A DNA stretch of 64,000 bases from Catonia carolina (taxonomy: Eukaryota > Arthropoda > Insecta > Hemiptera > Achilidae): positions 55,699,553 to 55,763,552 of the forward strand of contig JAQMRL010000001.1 in assembly GCA_035578175.1 (NCBI GenBank), in the 5' to 3' direction. Below are positions 9,049 through 21,200 of the stretch, in pieces. The stretch's first letter is position 1. Every line of letters starts with the position of its first letter. A model generated the notes under the pieces. That model saw only the letters and a program-made list of their open reading frames with translations. It was not told the DNA's origin and did not search any database. Both the position numbers and the translations under genes were made by a program.

Positions 9049-12000
9049 GTGTCCTCATTTTTACTACAAAATGGTGGAGTAGCGCCGTGATTTTTGATTC
9101 AATGACAAGACACATGATTTTAAAATTTTTGTTAGTTACATTTTTTTAATGCCTATATTGCTAAGTTAAGTTACATGTTAATTTTATTATATTGAATTTT
9201 TTTTTAATTATTGTATCTTAAGCGTTTTTCAGGTTAAGAATAATTAAGGGATGTTTCTGTAAGTAACAAATACTGTATTTTTTTTCTCTTACTTGTCTTC
9301 CATTCAGAGATTTCGTTTACAATTTTATGCCTTTGTCCAAAGATAAATTTTGTTGTATTTTTATAAGGAGTTATAAAGCACTCGAACCTTCGTTTGTTTA
9401 CATCGGGCAGTTTTTAGGCTCTAGTCTTCCTAAACCTGTTCTATGTTCATTGTTCTATCCCCTTCTATTTGAAAATTTTGGTTTCACATTAGTCAGTCTG
9501 GTGCAATATTGCGTTTCTATTCAGTATTGATACGTCTTACGTCTGACGCAGGTTGGTTCTATTCGTTTTCTGTATTTTTTTCTTTTGTTTGTTCATCTTT
9601 CGTTATTTCACCTATTGCCTTGCAGCTACGATCAGTTTTTAACCATAGGCCCCTACTTGTTTTATTGTTTGTTCAATTTAGTTTTTTTGTATCTGATTTT
9701 CAGGCCTTTCCAATGCACTCTCTTTTTCATTGAATGTCTTCTAAGTTACACTAGGTTTTCCTATCTTTTTCTGTAATCTCCTAATAAATACTATAACTGT
9801 GTTTTAAAATTATTTATTTGTATTGTGTTGCATATATTTACTTATTTGTTAATAAAATTTTATATATTTTCAGGTGGTAATATAATTTTTCGCTGTTGTT
9901 ATAATTACAGTTAAGCTATTTTCAATGCGTAAATAGCTGTTAACAGCAGAACAAGTTCTGTACTATTATTCAATGATTTGTCTATGCAATCCAATATTTA
10001 CAGAACAATTTGTGTGGAAAATTAATTATAAAGTTTTTCGTCACGACTGGATGTTTCTTAATTCAATAAAATAACTAATTTATAAAATTATGATAATTTT
10101 TACAGCGGTTTATTACCGAATTATTGCTCAATTTTAGGTGCATTTTATAAATCACAAGACTATGTACCTACGTTAAATTTGGGTGCTTTTTTTAAACACT
10201 TTCACTTTATGCAAAATTTTTAGTTGCCGTCAGTGGCGAATTTGTCTAACTCATATTTAGGCAGTAAATTTTTCAAAATACTTTTAATTAGTATTAATAA
10301 TTTTATGTCATAAAACTCAAACTAATATATGTTTTTCTTGTTTTTGCATAATATACCAGGGTAATTGCCTGAGAGAAAACAGAGATCATTCTTAAGAATA
10401 CTAAGACAACACAGTTTTCATTGACAATACCAGAACAGCTGTTTCATTCTGACAAGACAGTTCAATCAACTCTACTACCTATATTCTACAGGAATCTTTG
10501 TACTAAGTATCATTAGTAAAACAATCGCAAGTATAAACAATTCATTTTACACTCATAATTTTTATATTCAGTTTTAATGATTACTATGTGTTTATTTTTT
10601 CTATGTAATTTAAGCCTAACGTTACCGATTTTAAATAATCTGTTTTCATTTTTATATACTTTAATACATAAATTCTTATGTACTTAGATTTATTTACGCG
10701 TTATCTCGCTTCTGGTTACATGTTATTCACTTCATATGGTCATTTTATTAGTTTTTCTATAATGTACTTTTACGGGTTTCAATTTTCGCGTTTTTTTCAC
10801 AATTTCTTCCCACAAATGTTGACTTCTTTGTTTTCAAGTATTACAGCTGTTATTATCTTTCCAATCCATATTTCACTTTAGTTTTTTCTGACTTTTTAAT
10901 TTTTGCTCTTCTCTGTTCATTTTATTCAGTCACTATTTTCCTCCTGTAATATGTTTATAATTCTTTTTCTTCATGCCTATTTTTATTTTGTAGGATTTAT
11001 CATGTCTGTCTATCTGTTATCTTACAGATATTGTCTTATCTACTTGATTATTTTATTTATCCAGTGTTTAATAAACATGAAATAGGTAGCTTCTTAAGAA
11101 CTGTAGTATGAATTAATTTTTCAAATTAATTTTGGATTTAAATTAGAATTTTACATGATTTGATGATATTTACATAGTGCTGATCGCACTGAATTTTATT
11201 AATCTAAATTTTATTTAAAATGAAAGTTCAATCACCTTCACACTTTATTAATATAACTACTGTTGTTACAAATTTAATATTACATTTTATTCATTATCAT
11301 TTAAAACTTACGTATGGATTTGTTATGTTAAACAGTTCTTAATGAGTGACGATTTCATGATTATTTTCCTGCCATTTTGAATTTTATTTGGGTTTTTAAA
11401 CTTAATTTAGATTTTAGGGTATTAGATGATATATTTACCTATATTTCAGTTAGGTTATAATTATCCTAAGTTCATAGAATTATTTCTAGTTTTTTTTAAT
11501 ATTCATGACTACTCGACTCTGGGTTTCTTGATCTGTGGTTTCTATTCTTATTATACATTAGATTTTACAATTAATTTTTGATGCATATTTTATTTCTATA
11601 ATTACCAATGCTTCTGTTATATTCTCATCATTTTAACATTATGATTCAATTTACATTAGATTTTGATTTTCATTTTTGGATTATGTGATTTTATTTTATT
11701 GTCATTATTTATTCATTACAGACTTCTATTCTTAATGTCTCGATTTAGTGACCAGTTTTCACTAGGCATTCGATTATACTGTAGTTACATTTTTATCTTT
11801 TATTTTGATGCTTGAATTTTATTTATAGGTTTACCTTTTATAAGATGTTTCTTTTATTATTTACTTCATGTTGTTCTCAATCCGTCATCGTACTTCAACA
11901 AGTTTTTACCTATATTTCCCAATTTTCTTCACAGACAGTTGGTTTCTGAAGTACTTTCCATTTTATTCTTATTTAATGTTAGGTAGCCTTCAGTATGTTT

Positions 12001-12981
12001 CATTAGTGTTAGCTGTTTTTCATTCATTTTTACCAGTTTACTTTCATTTCACATATTTTTACTTAAGTTACTTTTCTTCCATGAGTTCTCACACTTCGGA
12101 AAGCTCCTAGGGACGCCCTAATTTTTGGTTCGTGCCCCAATGGTCTAGCCACCCATAGGCCCCTTACCTTGTCCTTGTGTCTTTCCAATGTCTACCATTT
12201 GCCCTACCTTGATTGAGTACAAGGCCTCATTCTTTGCCTACCTTCTCGGGTTGGAGTTCCGAGAAGCGAGGTGGTTACTCCACTGATGCGGTTTTGTATG
12301 CAGTCAAGATTGTATGTGATGGATGAATGCAAATGAATGTTGGCTGTCTCTGATTGTGTGATTGCGTGTGTGTTTGTGAGCGTTTGAATCAGGGGGCAAT
12401 CGTAGTGCATTTTTCCTTCTATCTTTTTTTTGTTGTTTCTCCAAATTTTTGCCCGACGTGTGTCCGTTCTTCTTGTTTTTGGATTTCTTTGCTCTGTTTT
12501 CTGCCCATTTTTGTCCGGAGTTAACTTTCCGTTGATTCATGAAACTCGTTTCTAAATTTTCAGGTATTTTCCAAATTTTCACACCACATACAATGTCCTG
12601 TTAGGATTTTCTTTGCTATCCCTAGATTTTTTTTTCAATAATTAGAATGAGGTACGACTTGTTTGAAGACATGTTAGCTTTTTATTAGGTTTCTTACCTT
12701 TGTAAACACCTTGTATACTAACTTTGTTCATTTTATTTATTTTTTTTTCCTTGTATCCATGCCCTTACTTTTCCTATTAAATTTTTTTTTTAGAATTTGT
12801 CGTGAGTTTATCCCATTCCATTCCTTCTACTTCTAAATACATTCATTTTACATTGCTGTTCTCAGATTTTACTACAACATAATTAGATTTAAGTTAGTGA
12901 TAAGATTATTTTCAGCCTTCATTTTAGTTTTTAAGCCACTCCAACGATGGATGATTTTATTATTTTATTATTTATGAATCT

Positions 12982-13047
12982 CAAGTACAAGGAAGTCACG
13001 GTTTCTGGCATCCGTCAGAAAGGAACCTTGTGCCCTCTGTGTCTAGG
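12982..13047 (+). repeat. Internal direct repeat, first member (unit 1)
   Basis: CAAGTACAAGGAAGTCACGG, then TTTCTGGCATC and CCTTGTGCCCTCT. Repeated with a few changes at 13260-13326, and again in unit 2 at 22170-22235 and 22448-22514. It is one of the less AT-rich blocks of the internal region. Confidence 0.85.
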
Positions 13048-13259
13048 ATCTGGCTAGACATAGTTACATTAGTGCATCACCTTCAGCGCAATGTTTTTAA
13101 TCTTCAGCAGTCACCCGTTAAATAATTGATGTTATATTATATGAATGATTATTATTGAATATTAGGTTAAGGAATTATGATTTTATGAGTTACAAGTTAC
13201 ACTACAAGCATTTTAGTTATAAGTATATTACTGTTTTTATATTTTCTCATCTCAAACTT

Positions 13260-13326
13260 CAAGTACAAGGAAGTCATGGTTTCTGGCATCGCTGGAAAGG
13301 AGCCTTGTGCCCTCTATGCCTAGGCT
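13260..13326 (+). repeat. Internal direct repeat, second member (unit 1)
   Basis: Second member of the pair described at 12982-13047. It contains CAAGTACAAGGAAGTCATGG and CCTTGTGCCCTCTATGCCTA. The two members differ by scattered substitutions and a short gap, so this duplication is older than the duplication of the whole 9188-base unit. Confidence 0.85.
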
Positions 13327-16300
13327 AGGTGTAGTAATGTATGTGCTATTCAGTCAGTACTACGTTTTCAGTTGATTTCATTTTCTACTTTAGACTTTAA
13401 GACGATATATTTATTCAGCAAGAACTTTAGTTTGTAAGACAGTATTTACTCAAGAAGAGTTTTAGTTTTTAAGCGATGAAATAAATATTAATAGATTAGT
13501 TAGACTATCGATTGATGCTTCCTGTTTAAGGAGAACATAGTAGATTTTTATTACAAAATAGTTCACAGTCTACAGATATTTTTGTTTTTGCACATTACAA
13601 TGGGATAATTTTTCTAAACTAGTATGTAAATGTACTCCTCACGACTTATCATCTTATATACTCATAATCTTATAAACTTATAATCACTTGTCATTATACA
13701 TATATTTATTTATAATCATTAATTATTTATTCATGTATTTAATAATTATTTCCCTCTATGATGATTTTTTTTTACTACAACGAAGCTTGTTAGGAACACA
13801 TATTAACAATTTATATTATTTTTGTGAGCTTAAATTGCTTTTAACTTGTCAACAGATGGAGACATTTTCCTAAGTACTCCCAGAATCACCGCAGATCAAG
13901 TGAGTCATAGACCATTAGTCATTAAGAGAGCCGACAGACGCAGTGACCGATTACATTTTTCAACTACCAGCATCCTACTAAGTTCCTGTCAGCTATGATC
14001 ATCCGTCGGAGATCATCAACCTACAGTTACCAGGTTTACCTACGTACAAGAATACATTTTTACATAATCAATGACCGAACTTCTTTTTACTTAATACAGT
14101 TAAATGTTCGCGAAAATTTATTGAAACAACATTTATTACAGTGAAAATAATCAGTGTAACAAAGACCTTTCACACAAAAACAACTATTTTAAAGACTCTA
14201 TTACACAATATTTTTTTTAAATTAAACAATCAATTTCTCTGATAAACATTGATCGCAAAAGAACTTATACAATCGCAAAAAAAAAAAATTAGTGTTAATA
14301 AAAAGATTTCTCGTAAATAAACATTTATTACAACAGATACTTTTGTCACACAACAAATTTTGTTTTACGCGTTGTCATGGACAAACAATTATTACAAGTG
14401 GAACTTTTAACGTTCAATAAATATATTAGAAAAATATTTTTCCTTTGGACTTTTAACTTAAAAATATTACAATTAAAAAAAATCTTTTTCGTAACCTTTC
14501 AACTATACAACAACGATCGCTGCGACACGTCGAATTTATTACATTATATTCTCATAAGCTAGTATTTAAGTTAGAATTAAGTTACAGAGTATATTTAAAA
14601 CACCAATTAACATTTTTATATTATATTCATATCAAGCTAAATCTTATATTTTACTCTTCCGTCCATGTTTTTAACTCATAAATGCTATTTTACAATTATA
14701 TCTCATTCTCTGCTCATATGGTAGATGCTCAATGACCTATTCTTTTGTACTAATAGTAAATACAAACTTATAACATTTTTATAATAACTGCCATACTCAT
14801 TTAACTTCAACTATGTTGATGAAATTACAAAATTAATTAACTTATAAAACTTTCATTTGATCCATAAAATAATTTGCACAATTTAAAACAAACTATTATT
14901 AAAGTTAATAAATCTTTACATATAAATATAGTACTATACAAAATACTTTTATCTGGTTACAATGTGTTTCTAAAAACATTAATTAGGTTATTTTAATTTC
15001 CATTTCAAAAGACAAATTTTCTTTTTGTAAAATAGTACACTCCATCCATTAGTATTCTCATACGACCTATTCACACGAGTTTTCCTTCCAAAAATTATCA
15101 TACTCATCAAAATTTCCCTTATGCTTCCTCATGCTGTTTATCCAACTTCCAATAATGTACTTCATAACATACATACCATACCTATTCTTGACACAATTAT
15201 TTCTAAAGCATCCATATCCCTAATTTAATCAATTCCTAGGTCATACCCAAGTATTCCTGTATATTTTTCCTAAAAATTTTTTCACCCACTTTACTCAACC
15301 ATCAGCTGTCTTTTCAACGAGAGGACCAATGGACTTCCAGCGTATCGTACCAGTCTACAATGCAGCATCTGAATGCAACAGTTCACAATCCTCAAGAATT
15401 TTTTCAACTAACAAAAATATCATGATTTTAAAGATATCATCTTTTGACTTCAAGCTAATGAAACGCAGAAGAACTCGCAATCTTTTCCATTATGAAGAAT
15501 TTCTTGTATTTTATTTATCGTATTCTCGTATCAATTTAAAAACGTCGTTACAACAAATTCAAGAACACTATTTTTCACAACACATTTCAACAAAGATTTT
15601 ACCTAAAGAACTTCTATTACCAGATCTTCAAGAATTACCACTTCGACTTCAAATTTACAATACATTGGTTGTTCCTGTACATCAAAGCCAAATGTATTAA
15701 CATTTAAAATAAACAACATACAGCTGTTATGAGAACATACCGACACTTTCTGCTTACGGACTCATCACATATCCCGTTCAAGAATATAAACTTCCAACAT
15801 TACAAACTGGATCGATAATACAACCTTCCAACTAGAGAAACTTCAAGAACTTGAACAATTTTCCATCTTCAACTACAATTCAGCCATTTTGATGTCCATC
15901 TACAAGAGGTCACATGTTCAGTACAATTCCTTTCTTTCCCATAGCTTTCCTAATACAAATTAGTCATCGTCCAATTGATATTATTCCTAATTTTTCTTTT
16001 TACCAATTACCGATAATTCCTCTAACATACATTTTTCCATCCCAACTATTCCATACATTTTATTAATTCCTGCCCTTAAAATTCTCTTACACCTACCCTA
16101 ACACCAAATCCTTGGGTGCTATTCTTAATCAAATTTATTTTACTATTATGTTTATGTATATATGTTTAGGTATAATAACACATACATTTTAAAATTCATA
16201 CACTACTTTCAAATTCACATTGTTCAGGAAAAATGTTTAGTAATTTTTGTAATCAAACTAACAAATTATCATATAATTACAATCTATTCTAATACATTAA

Positions 16301-16596
16301 GATTTGATTCAATTCTTTAAAAATATATACAACACACCAAGTATACTTACAAAATAAAACTAATGATATATGATTATGATAGAAATTAATTAATACTATA
16401 TGATAGAGTAATTTAAATCAAATTTTCAACAAACACATAATCATATCAATTTAATTATATGCTATATTACCAACGTTCATTGAATGTAAAGATTGCTTGA
16501 CCATTTTCTGCAGAAAACGAGAGATTTTTCTTCTTGTCATCAACGCCACTACCTTTGATTTCTTCAGATCTAGTTTTCTTCTTTTTTTTTCTTCTT

Positions 16597-16608
16597 AAGG
16601 GGGGGGAG
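16597..16608 (+). promoter_or_regulatory. Polypurine tract before LTR 2
   Basis: AAGGGGGGGGAG lies directly against the TG of LTR 2, as expected for the plus-strand primer of reverse transcription, with a T-rich stretch just upstream. The identical tract precedes LTR 3 at 25785-25796. Confidence 0.92.
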
Positions 16609-18215
16609 TGTAATGAATTTCTAAGATTTTGTCTCCAAAATCTTCTCAATTCATTTACAATCCCGTTTTTCTGATTTTTGTGCCGGATTTATTTTATTTT
16701 AAGGGTTATGTATTTTTCTTCATTGAATTTAATTATTTTATTCATTTATTTCCAGTTGGTTTTATTTCACTAGATTTTTATTCCGTATTTAAATTTACGT
16801 TTTTAATTCTTAGGCTTACGTCCGGTGTCCGATTTCATTTTTGTCGTTACTTCTTTATTGTTCAGTTACTCACACGTGTAATTTGTATCTCTCTCTCTTT
16901 CTATCTTACACGTTTGATTCTCTCTCTCACTCCCTCTGTTACCGTCGTTTTATTTTCCATATAATTTTCCTCCTTTAAATTCTTAGTATTTCCGATGTAT
17001 CGGCATTTTCACCGCCTCGAACGCTTCCATTCGTGAACGTTAGGGGAATGACCTTTTTTTGCCTTTGTGTGCGTTGAGTTTTTACGCTTTGTCTTGGACA
17101 GGATGTCGAACCGATAACATCAAATTTTACAGGTAAATAATTTTTCTTTTCCAAAATGGGAAAATTACCTAAATTTAAATTTAAGTACCATGTTTAATAA
17201 TTTTTCAGGTTTTAACTTAAACAATTTTTTTTAAATCTATTTCTTTTTTAATTTAAATTCATAATGTTTCTTAATATTATTATGGTGTTTTAAATATCCT
17301 ATTTATAGACTAAATAAATCTCTTTAAAATGTTTTATTAATTTTAAGTAAAAAAAAAAAAAAAAAACTTAATAAGTTCAGTATATTTTTCTTCTTTTAAA
17401 TTTTTAAATCTTAAATATGACAAATTTTCTTTTAAACTCTTGTTCAACGACCACTGAGTTACTTAAATTTTCTAAGTAATTCTTTTACTAAATTTCATCT
17501 TGCAATTCATTTTTTTTAATGTCTTAATTTTATTTAGTTTTCTTTCCCCGACAAATAAATACATTACTATATTTATTTTTCTTCACCTTAAATCATTTAT
17601 TAAACTCTTCCCAAGAGATTTTTCCCCGTTTCAGTCCAAGGACTTTAAAAATAGTTTTTCTTAAATATTCCTATTAATTTATTATATTCATATTAAGTAT
17701 TTTCTATTGTTAAATCAAGTTTTGTTAAAATTAATTTATTCCAATTTTTTTTAAACTGTATTGTTATTTAACTAATTATTTTTTTCAAATTTTAAATGAA
17801 TTAACAGTTTTACTTAAAAATCATAATTTTATTTATTTTATTTAGTTTTTAGTTATTCATTAATAAATTATTTTAGCTGCTCATTAATTTTTTTTATTGT
17901 TTTCTTTCTGTGTCAAATGTCATTGCGTCTAGACCTGTGTGGTTCTTTAACCAAACCTTCGCAGTACTAAAAGCGAGTTTTTACCATCATTTGAGCTACG
18001 TTATTCAAATCGCTGGGTTGCCAATTAATCCCTGAATTCAATTTCAGTTTCTGGTTGGATTCTAAAATTGGATGGTGGAAAGCCCCCGCATTATCTCTGC
18101 AAAACACCTTACACAATTAGTGTAATTCGCCGTGCTTTTTTTTTTACATCTTTTCACCCTACAAAATGGTGGAGGCTTCGTTTTTCCACTACAAAATTGG
18201 TGCTTTTATACTACA
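16609..18215 (+). repeat. LTR 2, middle (1607 bases)
   Basis: Shared by both units. At the sites where LTR 1 and LTR 3 differ it matches LTR 3 at the left (G at 16680) and LTR 1 further right (C at 17542, G at 17899, ten-T run near 18136). Confidence 0.93.
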
Positions 18216-21200
18216 AAATGGTAGAGGCGCCGTGTTGTGTCCTCATTTTTACTACAAAATGGTGGAGTAGCGCCGTGATTTTTGATTCAATGACAAGACA
18301 CATGATTTTAAAATTTTTGTTAGTTACATTTTTTTAATGCCTATATTGCTAAGTTAAGTTACATGTTAATTTTATTATATTGAATTTTTTTTTAATTATT
18401 GTATCTTAAGCGTTTTTCAGGTTAAGAATAATTAAGGGATGTTTCTGTAAGTAACAAATACTGTATTTTTTTTCTCTTACTTGTCTTCCATTCAGAGATT
18501 TCGTTTACAATTTTATGCCTTTGTCCAAAGATAAATTTTGTTGTATTTTTATAAGGAGTTATAAAGCACTCGAACCTTCGTTTGTTTACATCGGGCAGTT
18601 TTTAGGCTCTAGTCTTCCTAAACCTGTTCTATGTTCATTGTTCTATCCCCTTCTATTTGAAAATTTTGGTTTCACATTAGTCAGTCTGGTGCAATATTGC
18701 GTTTCTATTCAGTATTGATACGTCTTACGTCTGACGCAGGTTGGTTCTATTCGTTTTCTGTATTTTTTTCTTTTGTTTGTTCATCTTTCGTTATTTCACC
18801 TATTGCCTTGCAGCTACGATCAGTTTTTAACCATAGGCCCCTACTTGTTTTATTGTTTGTTCAATTTAGTTTTTTTGTATCTGATTTTCAGGCCTTTCCA
18901 ATGCACTCTCTTTTTCATTGAATGTCTTCTAAGTTACACTAGGTTTTCCTATCTTTTTCTGTAATCTCCTAATAAATACTATAACTGTGTTTTAAAATTA
19001 TTTATTTGTATTGTGTTGCATATATTTACTTATTTGTTAATAAAATTTTATATATTTTCAGGTGGTAATATAATTTTTCGCTGTTGTTATAATTACAGTT
19101 AAGCTATTTTCAATGCGTAAATAGCTGTTAACAGCAGAACAAGTTCTGTACTATTATTCAATGATTTGTCTATGCAATCCAATATTTACAGAACAATTTG
19201 TGTGGAAAATTAATTATAAAGTTTTTCGTCACGACTGGATGTTTCTTAATTCAATAAAATAACTAATTTATAAAATTATGATAATTTTTACAGCGGTTTA
19301 TTACCGAATTATTGCTCAATTTTAGGTGCATTTTATAAATCACAAGACTATGTACCTACGTTAAATTTGGGTGCTTTTTTTAAACACTTTCACTTTATGC
19401 AAAATTTTTAGTTGCCGTCAGTGGCGAATTTGTCTAACTCATATTTAGGCAGTAAATTTTTCAAAATACTTTTAATTAGTATTAATAATTTTATGTCATA
19501 AAACTCAAACTAATATATGTTTTTCTTGTTTTTGCATAATATACCAGGGTAATTGCCTGAGAGAAAACAGAGATCATTCTTAAGAATACTAAGACAACAC
19601 AGTTTTCATTGACAATACCAGAACAGCTGTTTCATTCTGACAAGACAGTTCAATCAACTCTACTACCTATATTCTACAGGAATCTTTGTACTAAGTATCA
19701 TTAGTAAAACAATCGCAAGTATAAACAATTCATTTTACACTCATAATTTTTATATTCAGTTTTAATGATTACTATGTGTTTATTTTTTCTATGTAATTTA
19801 AGCCTAACGTTACCGATTTTAAATAATCTGTTTTCATTTTTATATACTTTAATACATAAATTCTTATGTACTTAGATTTATTTACGCGTTATCTCGCTTC
19901 TGGTTACATGTTATTCACTTCATATGGTCATTTTATTAGTTTTTCTATAATGTACTTTTACGGGTTTCAATTTTCGCGTTTTTTTCACAATTTCTTCCCA
20001 CAAATGTTGACTTCTTTGTTTTCAAGTATTACAGCTGTTATTATCTTTCCAATCCATATTTCACTTTAGTTTTTTCTGACTTTTTAATTTTTGCTCTTCT
20101 CTGTTCATTTTATTCAGTCACTATTTTCCTCCTGTAATATGTTTATAATTCTTTTTCTTCATGCCTATTTTTATTTTGTAGGATTTATCATGTCTGTCTA
20201 TCTGTTATCTTACAGATATTGTCTTATCTACTTGATTATTTTATTTATCCAGTGTTTAATAAACATGAAATAGGTAGCTTCTTAAGAACTGTAGTATGAA
20301 TTAATTTTTCAAATTAATTTTGGATTTAAATTAGAATTTTACATGATTTGATGATATTTACATAGTGCTGATCGCACTGAATTTTATTAATCTAAATTTT
20401 ATTTAAAATGAAAGTTCAATCACCTTCACACTTTATTAATATAACTACTGTTGTTACAAATTTAATATTACATTTTATTCATTATCATTTAAAACTTACG
20501 TATGGATTTGTTATGTTAAACAGTTCTTAATGAGTGACGATTTCATGATTATTTTCCTGCCATTTTGAATTTTATTTGGGTTTTTAAACTTAATTTAGAT
20601 TTTAGGGTATTAGATGATATATTTACCTATATTTCAGTTAGGTTATAATTATCCTAAGTTCATAGAATTATTTCTAGTTTTTTTTAATATTCATGACTAC
20701 TCGACTCTGGGTTTCTTGATCTGTGGTTTCTATTCTTATTATACATTAGATTTTACAATTAATTTTTGATGCATATTTTATTTCTATAATTACCAATGCT
20801 TCTGTTATATTCTCATCATTTTAACATTATGATTCAATTTACATTAGATTTTGATTTTCATTTTTGGATTATGTGATTTTATTTTATTGTCATTATTTAT
20901 TCATTACAGACTTCTATTCTTAATGTCTCGATTTAGTGACCAGTTTTCACTAGGCATTCGATTACACTGTAGTTACATTTTTATCTTTTATTTTGATGCT
21001 TGAATTTTATTTATAGGTTTACCTTTTATAAGATGTTTCTTTTATTATTTACTTCATGTTGTTCTCAATCCGTCATCGTACTTCAACAAGTTTTTACCTA
21101 TATTTCCCAATTTTCTTCACAGACAGTTGGTTTCTGAAGTACTTTCCATTTTATTCTTATTTAATGTTAGGTAGCCTTCAGTATGTTTCATTAGTGTTAG

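Larger units (their letters stand above)
9028..16608 (+). repeat. Internal region, copy 1, non-coding
   Basis: 7581 bases without recognisable retroviral-type genes. Roughly 9.1-13.9 kb is T-rich on the plus strand, while 13.9-16.6 kb is richer in A and C. A less AT-rich stretch lies at about 12,105-12,300. The longest open frame, 15329-15700 (123 codons, starting MDFQRIVPVYNAAS), resembles nothing I know and has no clear domain; a 92-codon minus-strand Lys-rich frame at 12304-12582 is also unrecognised. Both frames recur unchanged in copy 2, which is uninformative because the copies are almost identical. Confidence 0.9.

Noticed and set aside
15329..15700. 123-codon frame in the LTR internal region as a gag remnant or novel protein
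   Set aside because: No gag features such as a CCHC knuckle and no recognisable domain. Its repetition in unit 2 only reflects the recent duplication.
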